Under the pieces are notes generated by a model. The model was not told the origin of the DNA. It did not search any database and saw only the letters and a program-made list of their open reading frames with translations. Shown one piece after another: positions 1 to 10,627 of a stretch of 64,000 bases of DNA. The position numbers and the translations under genes are program-made. Source of the DNA: Paracoccaceae bacterium (GTDB taxonomy: Bacteria > Pseudomonadota > Alphaproteobacteria > Rhodobacterales > Rhodobacteraceae); assembly GCA_902534325.1 (NCBI GenBank), contig CACAPQ010000005.1, positions 2,501-66,500 of the forward strand, in the 5' to 3' direction. Within the stretch, counting starts at the first letter, position 1. Each line of letters begins with the position of its first letter.

Positions 1-2580
<2,580 letters not shown>

Positions 2581-2634
2581 TAATCAGATTACTAGTCATA
2601 TCCAAAAGTCATACACTAACAAAATTTGGACAGT

Positions 2635-2653
2635 CTGCCTTGAATAAAGGCAG
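2635..2653 (+). other. Hairpin in 23S-5S spacer
   Basis: A perfect 7-bp stem (2635-2641 with 2647-2653) closes a 5-nt loop in the spacer between 23S and 5S. Its place in the operon suggests a pre-rRNA structural or processing element. There is no U-tract, so it is not a terminator. The role is inferred from location only. Confidence 0.4.
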
Positions 2654-2661
2654 TGTTGATA

Positions 2662-2809
2662 CTTATCTATTTATTCGGTTTGGTGGCCATAGCACGAGTG
2701 AAACACCCGGTCCCTTCCCGAACCCGGCCGTTAAGCACCGAAGCGCTGATGGTACTGCATCTTAAGGTGTGGGAGAGTAAGTCACTGCCAAACCTAATAA
2801 ATAGATAAG
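2662..2809 (+). other. Inverted repeat flanking 5S (processing stem)
   Basis: A perfect 14-nt inverted repeat (2662-2675 and 2796-2809) brackets the 5S gene. It stacks on 5S helix I with only one unpaired position on each side. The AU-rich duplex would hold the 5S precursor ends together, as expected for an RNase-processed pre-5S. The pairing is seen directly; the processing role is inferred. Confidence 0.6.
2677..2794 (+). rRNA. 5S ribosomal RNA
   Basis: A 118-nt 5S rRNA. The terminal helix forms between the first and last roughly 10 nt, and the loop B/C consensus with the CCCGAAC element is present in the middle. It sits about 100 nt after the 23S and 41 nt before the initiator tRNA, the usual rRNA operon tail order in Rhodobacterales-type genomes. 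Ends are uncertain by 1-2 nt. Confidence 0.95.
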
Positions 2810-2835
2810 ATCTCTCTGAACGATATACCAAATGG

Positions 2836-2912
<77 letters not shown>

Positions 2913-2940
2913 AAAACTACCCAATAATCACAATGATATA

Positions 2941-2966
2941 GAACCTTATCAGGTTCATATTATATT
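2941..2966 (+). terminator. Possible rRNA operon terminator hairpin
   Basis: A 6-bp perfect stem (2941-2946 with 2951-2956) and 4-nt loop, followed by an AT-rich run, lies 28 nt after tRNA-fMet. The stem is short and the U-tract is interrupted, so this is only a candidate end of the rRNA operon transcript. Confidence 0.35.
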
Positions 2967-3029
2967 CAACGTTTCAAAAATATTTGTCGCATTCATTTCC
3001 AGTTTCTGACGATCCTCAAGAATTTACTT

Positions 3030-3815
3030 TTATTTGGATGGATAAAGTGCGGCGAGAATGGATTTAAGTCCATCAGTCAACGCTGCTGGGCCAGGCTGTA
3101 GAATAAGGGGAGATTTAATTTCTATGATACGCCCGTTTTGAACAGCTGGAATAGTGTCCCATCCCGGACGGTTTGCAATTTTTTCTGGCCGAACTTTCTT
3201 GCCACACCATGATGCCAGTATTACATCTGGCGCAGCTAAGATAACTTCACTTGATTTGACAAATCGATCTTTTGCTGCGGCTTGATTGGCGTAATTTGGA
3301 AAAATATCCGTACCGCCAGCAATTTCTATAAGTTCAGAGACCCATTTAATACCGGAGATCATAGGATCGTCCCACTCCTCGAAATAAACTTTAAGAGGCG
3401 GTCTGCCCTCTACTTGGGCACTCACGTTAGCCAATCTAGATTTGTATTGTTTTACAAGTTTTAGTGCACGCTGCTCTTGGCCAACCGTAGCTCCAAGATG
3501 TTGAATCATCGCGAATGTGCCGGCAATATCGCGCTGATTATAAGTCATTACTGCTACACCGGCTTGGATTAATGAAGAGGCAATCTCTGCCTGTAAATCG
3601 GAAAATGCCAGCACAATATCAGGATTCAAGTCAAGTATCTTGGGAATATCTGCCGATGTAAAGGCAGACACACGTGGTTTTTCCTTGCGAACTTGCTTTG
3701 GACGCACTGCGTAGCCCGATACCCCCACAATCCTATCTTGTTCACCCAATAAATAGAGGGTCTCTACTGTTTCTTCGGTAAGACAGACGATACGTTCTGG
3801 TGGATATATCTTCAT
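3030..3815 (-). CDS. Helical-backbone metal/cobalamin-binding protein (BtuF-like)
   Basis: A 261-aa protein of the Peripla_BP_2 (BtuF/FepB-type) fold. It opens with the family pattern PPERIVCLTEETVETLYLLG, has an N-lobe segment with DIPKILDLNPDIVLAF and a C-lobe with the RPGWDTIPAVQNGRI signature typical of vitamin B12 or siderophore binding proteins. No signal peptide is visible: the protein begins directly with the first beta strand. It may therefore be cytoplasmic, as in several proteobacterial 'cobalamin-binding' orthologues of unknown role. No B12 permease, ATPase or riboswitch lies nearby. It is the last gene of a leftward series, 137 nt after the AhpD-like gene. The ligand is unknown. 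Confidence 0.8.
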   Translation of the reverse strand: MKIYPPERIVCLTEETVETLYLLGEQDRIVGVSGYAVRPKQVRKEKPRVSAFTSADIPKILDLNPDIVLAFSDLQAEIASSLIQAGVAVMTYNQRDIAGTFAMIQHLGATVGQEQRALKLVKQYKSRLANVSAQVEGRPPLKVYFEEWDDPMISGIKWVSELIEIAGGTDIFPNYANQAAAKDRFVKSSEVILAAPDVILASWCGKKVRPEKIANRPGWDTIPAVQNGRIIEIKSPLILQPGPAALTDGLKSILAALYPSK

Positions 3816-3952
3816 TCTCTTACAGAGTTCCCCTTTTGAAATTCCTAATTGGTCTATGAAAATATTCAGTTTATTTGATGTCTAAGCAATCAAAAGATTG
3901 GTGCATTAGATTTTCAGGGCGCTTTTTTGAATTTGATAAAATTTCTAGTAGC

Positions 3953-4531
3953 TTATTCAGACTTGTAATATCCTACAACGTCGCCGTCTGTTGATACGCC
4001 TAAGCCATTTAACAGTCTGTTTACATAATTGAAATAACCAATGATCTGATTAGCTTCTAAAATCTCTCCGTCACTAATTCCTTCTTCTTTAAGCATATCC
4101 ACATCCGCCCTACACATCTCGCTAGGCGAAAGGGTCAGTTTTTCTGCATAACGTAGGAAGGCAAGTTGTGATCCACTAAAAACTTTCTCTGGAGCACGAA
4201 TTTTAAATGCGGCTTCAATTTGTTTGGCTTTTTGGGGATCTGCCATAAGGTGACAGGCATTCGCCCAATGATTTGCATAAGAATAGGGACAATTATTTAG
4301 TGTCGATACATAAGAACTGATGACTTCTTGAAACCACATTGGAATAGTATTTTGATCATCATGAAGGCATGCCCTGTATAGAACAACATGACCGTGCATG
4401 GTGCTGGGTCGTAAAGAATGCACTCGCATGACATTATCAACAGTTCCGTGTGGTGTTCTTGCAAAGTCTAGTGCTTTTGTTAGCGTTTCATCCGCATCCT
4501 CATCTGAAATCATTTCTATCCATGCAGACAT
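3953..4531 (-). CDS. AhpD-like (peroxidase-related) protein with CxxS motif
   Basis: A 192-aa protein of the alkylhydroperoxidase D / carboxymuconolactone decarboxylase superfamily, in the long 'peroxidase-related' form. The family redox motif CxxCxxxH appears as C81-P-Y-S84-Y-A-N-H88, so the second cysteine is replaced by serine. A classical disulfide cycle is therefore unlikely. A GAGGAG ribosome-binding site 7 nt upstream fixes the ATG. It follows the Rieske oxygenase by 56 nt on the same strand, suggesting co-expression. It could be a non-redox lyase or decarboxylase, or a peroxidase using one cysteine. Confidence 0.8.
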   Translation of the reverse strand: MSAWIEMISDEDADETLTKALDFARTPHGTVDNVMRVHSLRPSTMHGHVVLYRACLHDDQNTIPMWFQEVISSYVSTLNNCPYSYANHWANACHLMADPQKAKQIEAAFKIRAPEKVFSGSQLAFLRYAEKLTLSPSEMCRADVDMLKEEGISDGEILEANQIIGYFNYVNRLLNGLGVSTDGDVVGYYKSE

Positions 4532-4587
4532 GACATTCTCCTCGTCGATTAAATGGTCTGACTTTAGTTCAGTATCTAGTTACTGAA

Positions 4588-5613
4588 CTAATTACTATTC
4601 TCTTCATCGATCAATCGCTGTAATTTCAAGCGAAACAGCTTAGCGCCCGCGTCTAGCCCAAGATCAATGTTAGGTGTTTCCATCTCAGCCATACCTTTTT
4701 GGACAGCTTCCAGGATAGTTTTATCCTCCAAAAATGCCATCCGAGCGCCAGCATTCATCTTCTCTGATATTGATTTATCTCCAGGATCTGTATTTCGATG
4801 TTGGAACCAGATATATAGTGTATTGTGTTCATCGACTGGGGTCATGAAATTGTATGAAATATTTACATAGGTTTTATCCACCTCAGGTCTATCCGGACCC
4901 CCGGTGCCAGGAGGTGTGTAAACTGACTTATTTAAAGCTATACCGGGAATACACATTTCATAGTGCTGCTTGCGATCACAGTTACCTTCAAATTTAAGTA
5001 AATCTTTATAGTAGGGTGATGGAGGTTGATCATAAATCCATCTGGAAACAATCACACCATCGTCTGTCTTTTCTAAATCAAGCGGTTGGTCGTCAGTTCC
5101 TCCTCCAGCAAAGGAGGTTACATGAACCCATGCAACATGGCTAGGATCTAATAGGTTATCAACTACCCAGAGATAATTACATTCTATGGGGAGTATTCCA
5201 CCATCTGTGTAGCCCCAATCAGGATTATCAAAATTCTCGATCTTAAATATATCATTCGGGTCTGCTTTATCTGGGTCGCCCATCCAAATCCAAAGAAGGC
5301 GATAGCGATCAATAACTGGGTAGGATTTCACTACTGCGCGCTTTGGAATATTTTTTTGTTGAGTTGGAGCTGCAACGCAGGAGCCGGAGCCATCAAAAGT
5401 TAGACCATGGTAGCCACAAATGACCTTGTCTTCATTCAATTGCCCTAAAGATAGGGGAAGCTTTCGATGAGGACATGCATCTTCCAGTGCTACTGCTTGA
5501 CCATTTCTTTGGCGATAGAAGACAATATCTTCGCCTAAGATTTTTTGTGCCTTTAATTCATTTTTATAGTTGTCGCTCCAGCCAGCAACGTACCAGCAAT
5601 TTTTTAAAAACAT
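4588..5613 (-). CDS. Rieske non-haem iron oxygenase, VanA-like
   Basis: A 341-aa alpha subunit of a ring-hydroxylating or O-demethylating oxygenase. The Rieske [2Fe-2S] ligands are visible as C47-x-H49 and C66-x2-H69. The mononuclear iron site is D152...D156-P-S-H159...H164. Length and layout match vanillate O-demethylase (VanA)-type single-subunit oxygenases. Such enzymes need an NAD(P)H-ferredoxin reductase such as VanB, and none is encoded nearby. Neighbours are an AhpD-like gene downstream and an M29/NicX-like gene 175 nt upstream, consistent with a catabolic operon for an aromatic or N-heterocyclic substrate. The substrate is unknown. Confidence 0.93.
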   Translation of the reverse strand: MFLKNCWYVAGWSDNYKNELKAQKILGEDIVFYRQRNGQAVALEDACPHRKLPLSLGQLNEDKVICGYHGLTFDGSGSCVAAPTQQKNIPKRAVVKSYPVIDRYRLLWIWMGDPDKADPNDIFKIENFDNPDWGYTDGGILPIECNYLWVVDNLLDPSHVAWVHVTSFAGGGTDDQPLDLEKTDDGVIVSRWIYDQPPSPYYKDLLKFEGNCDRKQHYEMCIPGIALNKSVYTPPGTGGPDRPEVDKTYVNISYNFMTPVDEHNTLYIWFQHRNTDPGDKSISEKMNAGARMAFLEDKTILEAVQKGMAEMETPNIDLGLDAGAKLFRLKLQRLIDEENSN

Positions 5614-5788
5614 CGCCTAATTCCATTTATGTTTTGTAGAGCCGTCTTTAGTGTGATGCATGAAAGACTAATACGACAGTTGGTTTTAGTCTATAGCTGT
5701 CTAGTGATGTTTGAGGGCACATTGCAATAAAGATTTATGTGATTGGGTATAGCGAAAAAAGAAGGTTTCTCAGTCCTCAAGTAAGATG

Positions 5789-6898
5789 TCAATTGAAAGA
5801 CAAAAGCCCATTTTTACTCAGCCCTATTTCCTGAGCAGGATTTAAAAAAGCGCTTGCAAGTGATGGATATTCAGCAAGTAGATCTTTTCCGTTTGGTAAG
5901 CGTTCAGGGTGCAACTTGCCAGCATCCCAAATCTTTTTGCCATCCACTGAAATGGTAGGGTCAACGATATTTAGTGAAATTTCACCGGGTGGATTTTCAC
6001 CGCATGTATGAAAGTGTAAAAGCCGTGGATTGCCAAAAGCTGCTCCACTCCACCTCTCGAAACTCTTTGATGCTGGAAATTTAAATGAGCATGATGGGTG
6101 CATGCCAGCATGCCATGAGTGCACATAATTAGGATTAATTCCATATTTTTCGGCAACAAAATTATAATGATTTTTTGCTGTAGTTATATCTGCTGCATCG
6201 CCACGAAAATCTGTTATTTTATTTCCGGAAAACTCAACAAACAAAGTTTTCTTAAATTCGCAAGCATAAGGTTCGTAATACTGTGAACCGGTTCCTACCA
6301 AAAACCCATTCTGAGCTATGCAACCGTCAAAATTTACAGCCGGTAAAGGAGAAAAAATTGACATTGGGAAACGCTTCATTGTCACGTCAACAGGTTCTTC
6401 GTCAAAATTTTTAACGTATCCTGCAAATTCGCTTCCTGCAGGACAGGTCACGTGAATAGCATCGGCTTTCATCATCAAATTATTGATCGCTACCTTTAAT
6501 GCTTCAAAACCTTTGTAATCAGCCGTTCCAAATTCTGATGAAAGTGTATCGCTATCTATGGCGTAGCTTATGATCTTATTGTTATTTTGTGTATCCGTAC
6601 GAAACCTAATTTGATCCCCTAAGCGTGCTACAAAAAGAGTATGATCTGCCGATGAAGTCGCTTCAATCAAATCTGCGGTTGGAGCTTTTACGTCTGGATC
6701 AAACTCAATCGGGAATAACTCAACCAGAAACCCAAGTGCTTTCGCATGGTCTGAAATTAGACAGTGTAGGTTTGCGTCATAGTAATCGTTGCCCGTTGTT
6801 TCATGAACAATTAGAAGAGTATCGCCAGTCTTACCCTCCGCACATTGAAATAGTAGGTTTTCAACAGCTGCTCTTGCTTTTTTGTCAAACTGATCCAT
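5789..6898 (-). CDS. M29/NicX-like metalloenzyme
   Basis: A 369-aa protein related to the COG2309 superfamily, which covers M29 aminopeptidases and the iron enzyme 2,5-dihydroxypyridine 5,6-dioxygenase (NicX). The C-terminal half shows the expected order: a beta strand with LFVEFSGNKITDFRGDA, a His/Pro segment VHSWHAGMHP, and LLHFHTCGE followed by EISLNIVDPTI and DGKKIWDAG. The histidines in these segments are plausible metal ligands. The context (Rieske oxygenase, CMD-like protein, creatininase-family hydrolase) fits ring cleavage better than peptide hydrolysis, but aminopeptidase activity is not excluded. No signal peptide. It lies 89 nt downstream of the CMD-like gene. Confidence 0.7.
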   Translation of the reverse strand: MDQFDKKARAAVENLLFQCAEGKTGDTLLIVHETTGNDYYDANLHCLISDHAKALGFLVELFPIEFDPDVKAPTADLIEATSSADHTLFVARLGDQIRFRTDTQNNNKIISYAIDSDTLSSEFGTADYKGFEALKVAINNLMMKADAIHVTCPAGSEFAGYVKNFDEEPVDVTMKRFPMSIFSPLPAVNFDGCIAQNGFLVGTGSQYYEPYACEFKKTLFVEFSGNKITDFRGDAADITTAKNHYNFVAEKYGINPNYVHSWHAGMHPSCSFKFPASKSFERWSGAAFGNPRLLHFHTCGENPPGEISLNIVDPTISVDGKKIWDAGKLHPERLPNGKDLLAEYPSLASAFLNPAQEIGLSKNGLLSFN

Positions 6899-6987
6899 GA
6901 AATTTGTCCTCTAGTTCTAGCTTCGATTGTTAACCTAGATTTAAAAATTTAATAAGCTGCGTTTTGCTAGACTTGTAAATTATAGGT

Positions 6988-7323
6988 CTAAGCAGAGAAT
7001 TGATCGAAAGCTTCAAGTGCTTTGGCGCTGTATGAAATAGAGGGCCCGCCTCCCATATAACTTATCATCTCCAGAGCTTCACAAAATTCATTGCGGGTTG
7101 TTTCAAGTCGGACAAGCGAGTTTACATGATAAGCTATGCAAATTTCGCAACGAGTTGAAATAGCAATTCCAAGCGCAATAAGCTCCTTGGATTTTTCACT
7201 AAGCGCCCCATTTTTTTTTGCAGCCTTACCCATAAGGCCAAAACCTGCAAAAACATCAGGTGCGACGCTCTGATATTTGCCAGTAGTTTCTATCGCTTCA
7301 TCAAGCAATGCATGCCAGTTCAT
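6988..7323 (-). CDS. Carboxymuconolactone decarboxylase/AhpD-family protein
   Basis: A 111-aa single-domain CMD/AhpD-fold protein with an intact redox motif C59-E-I-C62-I-A-Y-H66. Proteins of this size act either as gamma-carboxymuconolactone decarboxylases or as small peroxidases; the CxxC favours the redox type. It is the first gene of the leftward set (CMD, M29-like, Rieske, AhpD-like). It diverges from the creatininase-family gene with only 43 nt between starts, so the two directions probably share a regulatory region. Confidence 0.88.
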   Translation of the reverse strand: MNWHALLDEAIETTGKYQSVAPDVFAGFGLMGKAAKKNGALSEKSKELIALGIAISTRCEICIAYHVNSLVRLETTRNEFCEALEMISYMGGGPSISYSAKALEAFDQFSA

Positions 7324-7366
7324 ATTGTACCTTCCTTTTCTTTAATTTGAGCGTCATAACATTTTC

Positions 7367-8092
7367 ATGAAACTTGAAGAAATGACGTGGTATGAAGTGC
7401 AGACATATCTCCAGAAGTCTAGAGGTATAATACTGCCAACTGGATCCGTTGAGCAGCATGGACCACTGGGATTGATTGGAACAGATTCCATCTGCGCTCG
7501 GGAAATTGCTTGGGCTGCGGCTGAACGCTGTAGCGCGATTGTAGCTCCAGAAATTAGCTATTCTCCAGCACCTTTTAACATGAGTTTTCCAGGAACTGTG
7601 TCGCTTACACCTGCGGTTTTTGAGAGTGTAGTCAGAGGCGTTTTGACGAGCTTGGCCCATCATGGGTTTGAGCGCATTTATATTCTTAATGGCCATGGTG
7701 CAAACCTTAGCATTCTGAGAGATTTGGAAGAAAGTTTTCAACAAATGGTAAGGGTAAAAAGCTGGTGGGATTTTAAACCGGTTAACATATTGCGGGACCA
7801 ATTTTATGGTGACTGGGAGGGCATGCACGCGACCCCATCTGAAATTGCTATTACACAAGATACGCATCGCATAGTAAGGATAGATGATCTTGCTCCACCA
7901 GAAAAACTTTCTCCAGACTACATAGCTGCTCACGCCGGCGATAAACATGGCCCGCCTGATGCTCATCGTGAGAGTTTTCCTGATGGACGTGTTGGATCAC
8001 ACTCAGGTCTTGCCAAGGCTGAACATGGCAAAAAACTTTTGAAGGCGGCTGCCCATGCTGTTGCAGAGGATTATCTAAGCTTCTTTGAATGA
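7367..8092 (+). CDS. Creatininase-family amidohydrolase
   Basis: A 241-aa protein of the creatininase/FAPy-deformylase family (PF02633). Signature segments are the N-terminal GIILPTGSVEQHGPLG, the ILNGHGANLS motif with metal-binding His, and an E-rich HATPSEIA segment in the middle. The family hydrolyses cyclic or linear amides using Zn or Mn. It diverges from the catabolic set and converges, with no spare base, on the ABC permease gene. It probably opens an amide or lactam formed in this pathway; the substrate is not deducible. Confidence 0.92.
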   Translation: MKLEEMTWYEVQTYLQKSRGIILPTGSVEQHGPLGLIGTDSICAREIAWAAAERCSAIVAPEISYSPAPFNMSFPGTVSLTPAVFESVVRGVLTSLAHHGFERIYILNGHGANLSILRDLEESFQQMVRVKSWWDFKPVNILRDQFYGDWEGMHATPSEIAITQDTHRIVRIDDLAPPEKLSPDYIAAHAGDKHGPPDAHRESFPDGRVGSHSGLAKAEHGKKLLKAAAHAVAEDYLSFFE

Positions 8093-8857
8093 TCATTTGC
8101 TTTCATCGGCGCCCATTTTACGTTCCAACCAGCGTACGCCAAAACTGATGATCAACACTAAAACAAGATACTCGAGAATAAGAAGCGTATATATTTCCAA
8201 TGGTCGGTATTCTGTCACAACTAATTCGTTTGCACGTCTTGTGAGTTCTTGCATTCCTATAACAGAAGCAAAAGCAGACATTTTCACGATGTATATAAAT
8301 TGATTGGCAAGTGGCGGGAGAATGCGTTTGATAGCTTGAGGAAGGATTACGTATCGCATTGTCTGTGAATAGTTCAATCCAATTGTTTTAGCAGCCTCGG
8401 TCTGCCCCTTATTTATCGACTGAATTCCTGAACGATAAATCTCAGCAGTAAAAGCGCTATCTGAAATAGCCAGCGTGATAATTGCTCCCCAGAATGCATC
8501 AATATTTGCATTTATACCCATTGATTTTAAAACGACTGGCAACCCGTAAAAGACCCAAAATAACATTGGTAGTAAAGGAATGGCCCTAATAAATTCGATG
8601 TAAATACGTGAGGGCATACGGAGCCATCGGTTGTGTGACATGCCAGGCAAAGCAACGATTAATCCAATGCACATAGATAGAACAGCAGCAATGATTGAAA
8701 GCAAAATCGTGGCACCAAAGCCATTTAATAAAAACCGGATATTATTGTAGCCTTGCTTGGTTGTTGGGTCGATAACGTACCAGCCCCATGTTCCACTAGA
8801 AGAGCACCCTGCCAGAAGTAGGCACAAAAAAAGAATTGAAAAGGTGCGTATGGTCAT
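8093..8857 (-). CDS. Polar amino acid-type ABC transporter permease
   Basis: A 254-aa inner-membrane permease of the HisM/GlnP (PAAT) family. Several membrane segments are visible, with the EAA-loop pattern EAAKTIGLNYSQTMRYVILP in the middle. The ATG at 8857 has an AGGAG 8 nt upstream and is preferred over the TTG two codons earlier. The first hydrophobic segment ends LLLAGC-SSS, a lipoprotein-type lipobox with Cys18, which is odd for a permease. Only one permease gene is present, so it probably forms a homodimer. It lies 11 nt downstream of the ATPase gene. Confidence 0.92.
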   Translation of the reverse strand: MTIRTFSILFLCLLLAGCSSSGTWGWYVIDPTTKQGYNNIRFLLNGFGATILLSIIAAVLSMCIGLIVALPGMSHNRWLRMPSRIYIEFIRAIPLLPMLFWVFYGLPVVLKSMGINANIDAFWGAIITLAISDSAFTAEIYRSGIQSINKGQTEAAKTIGLNYSQTMRYVILPQAIKRILPPLANQFIYIVKMSAFASVIGMQELTRRANELVVTEYRPLEIYTLLILEYLVLVLIISFGVRWLERKMGADESK

Positions 8858-8868
8858 AATCAAAACTC

Positions 8869-9606
8869 CTAATGTTGCAGAATCTGATTAAGAAAGGTTT
8901 TGCATCGTTTTGTTTTAGGGGCCTCAAAGAAATCTTTTGGCGCACCCATCTCGATGATTTCTCCTTTGTCCATAAAAACCATACGATCTGCTGCACGTCG
9001 GGCAAAGCCCATCTCATGAGTTACAACAATCATGGTCATTCCGTCTTCAGCTAAATCAACTATTACATCAAGAACTTCCGCAATCATCTCAGGGTCTAAT
9101 GCAGATGTAGGTTCGTCAAACAACATAATCTTGGGTTCCATGCACAATGATCGGGCAATCGCAACGCGCTGCTGTTGGCCACCGGATAGCTCACTGGGTT
9201 GCTTATGCGCTTGCTCAGGAATTTGAACACGCTCTAAAATGCGCATTGCACGTTCTTCTGCTTCAGATCTAGATAATCCTCTAACTTTAGTTGGGCCTAA
9301 CGTGAGGTTCTGCAAAACACTTAGGTGGGGAAAGAGATTAAACTGCTGAAATACCATGCCCACTTCAGCACCGATCGCTGCGATGGATGCCTTATTCTGG
9401 TTAAGCTCTATGTCGTCAACAGTTATCTCACCCGAATCATGGTGTTCAAGTGAGTTAATACATCGAATCAAAGTTGACTTTCCTGATCCAGATGGGCCGC
9501 AAATCACAATTCGCTCCCCGTGGGAAACATTCAGGTCTATGTCTTTGAGTGCCTGGTATGCCCCAAACCATTTGTTAAGGCGCTTTATTTCAATTGCTTT
9601 TGCCAT
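8869..9606 (-). CDS. Polar amino acid-type ABC transporter ATPase
   Basis: A 245-aa GlnQ/HisP-like ATPase. Walker A is GPSGSGKST near residue 38, the Q-loop is [16 protein letters not shown], the ABC signature is [15 protein letters not shown] and Walker B is [13 protein letters not shown], followed by the H-loop VVTHEMGFA. It powers import of the solute captured by the divergently encoded binding protein (9777-10553). Together with the permease at 8093-8857 this makes a complete PAAT importer. Confidence 0.96.
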   Translation of the reverse strand: MAKAIEIKRLNKWFGAYQALKDIDLNVSHGERIVICGPSGSGKSTLIRCINSLEHHDSGEITVDDIELNQNKASIAAIGAEVGMVFQQFNLFPHLSVLQNLTLGPTKVRGLSRSEAEERAMRILERVQIPEQAHKQPSELSGGQQQRVAIARSLCMEPKIMLFDEPTSALDPEMIAEVLDVIVDLAEDGMTMIVVTHEMGFARRAADRMVFMDKGEIIEMGAPKDFFEAPKTKRCKTFLNQILQH

Positions 9607-9776
9607 ATTTTGCTTTAATTAACCTTGCCACCAAGCTCAGTGTCGTGATTATTTTTGAGGTTTGTCAACTCTAATAATTAAGCTTGCTTTTGTGCGAGAT
9701 AGACTGAAAGATGCTCGCCATAACAACATCTAGAGTACGTTGACAACCAAAGATGTCTACTCAGAGAGGAACACAG

Positions 9777-10553
9777 ATGAAATTATTTAAAAAACTTGGC
9801 CTTGCCGCTGCTTTAGTCACTTCGTTGATTGCTGGTCAGGCTATTGCTCAATCCGCACTTGATGAAATATTAAGTGATGGGATTCTCAAAGTTGGTACGA
9901 CGGGTGACTGGAACCCCATGAGCGTGCGAGATACCGCCACTAATAAGTATGTTGGCTACGATATTGATATCATGACAGAGTTAGCGAAGGATTTGGGTGT
10001 AGAGCTTGAATTGGTGCCTACCGATTGGAAAACGCTTGTGAATGGTGTTGTCGCTGGGAAGTATCATATGACAGGATCTGCATCGATCAGTCCACCACGG
10101 CTGAAAGCCGCTGGATATTCTGATAGTTATATATCAGTCGAAATTCTCCCTTTCACTACAGCCGATAAAATCGGTCAATTTGATAGCTGGGAATCTGTGA
10201 ATAAAAGTTCAGTGAAAGTTTCTACGACCTTAGGAACAACATTTGAAAAACTTGTACGTCAGTGGTTTCCCGACGCTACTATAAACGTGGTAGAGGCTCC
10301 TGCACGTGGATATCAGGAAGTACTGGCAGGCCGTGCCGATGTATTTATCACATCAAATATTGAAGGTTCTACCCTTGTTGAAAAGTTTCCAAATGTGCGT
10401 CAGATTCCAGTGGGTGCAGCCAGAGCGCCGACGCCTATTGCAATGCTACTTCCGCAGCGTGACCAAGTTTGGATAAATTACGTGAATAGCTGGATCGAGC
10501 TAAAGAAAGCAAAAGGGTTTTTTGAAGCAACGGCTTCGAAGTGGGGTCTTTGA
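9777..10553 (+). CDS. ABC transporter solute-binding protein (PheC/amino acid type)
   Basis: A 258-aa periplasmic binding protein of the SBP_bac_3 family. The start at 9777 is chosen over an upstream in-frame ATG (9753) because an AGAGGA site precedes it and it begins a clean signal peptide (MKLFKKLGLAAALVTSLIAG, cleaved after AIA). The mature part begins SALDEILSDGILKVGTTGDW, like cyclohexadienyl dehydratase-type binding proteins. A PheC-like enzyme role is possible but the divergent permease and ATPase genes argue for transport. A strong terminator follows. Confidence 0.92.
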   Translation: MKLFKKLGLAAALVTSLIAGQAIAQSALDEILSDGILKVGTTGDWNPMSVRDTATNKYVGYDIDIMTELAKDLGVELELVPTDWKTLVNGVVAGKYHMTGSASISPPRLKAAGYSDSYISVEILPFTTADKIGQFDSWESVNKSSVKVSTTLGTTFEKLVRQWFPDATINVVEAPARGYQEVLAGRADVFITSNIEGSTLVEKFPNVRQIPVGAARAPTPIAMLLPQRDQVWINYVNSWIELKKAKGFFEATASKWGL

Positions 10554-10579
10554 TTAAATTCTTGAAGCGTTGAAAGTTT

Positions 10580-10610
10580 GAAAGGCCGGTTTTGCCGGCC
10601 TTTTCATTTT
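10580..10610 (+). terminator. Rho-independent terminator after binding-protein gene
   Basis: A 9-bp GC-rich stem (10581-10589 with 10595-10603), a 5-nt loop, then a T-rich tract. It ends the rightward binding-protein transcript just before the convergent hutC gene. Confidence 0.85.
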
Positions 10611-10627
10611 ATAACTTATTGTTCTGC

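Noticed and set aside
3816-3952. Cobalamin riboswitch upstream of the BtuF-like gene
   Set aside because: The gap is short and AT-rich, with no B12-box or expected stems.
7301-7966. A 221-aa antisense ORF over the creatininase-family gene
   Set aside because: It lacks any family motif, is rich in rare-looking residue patterns, and overlaps a gene with clear signatures.
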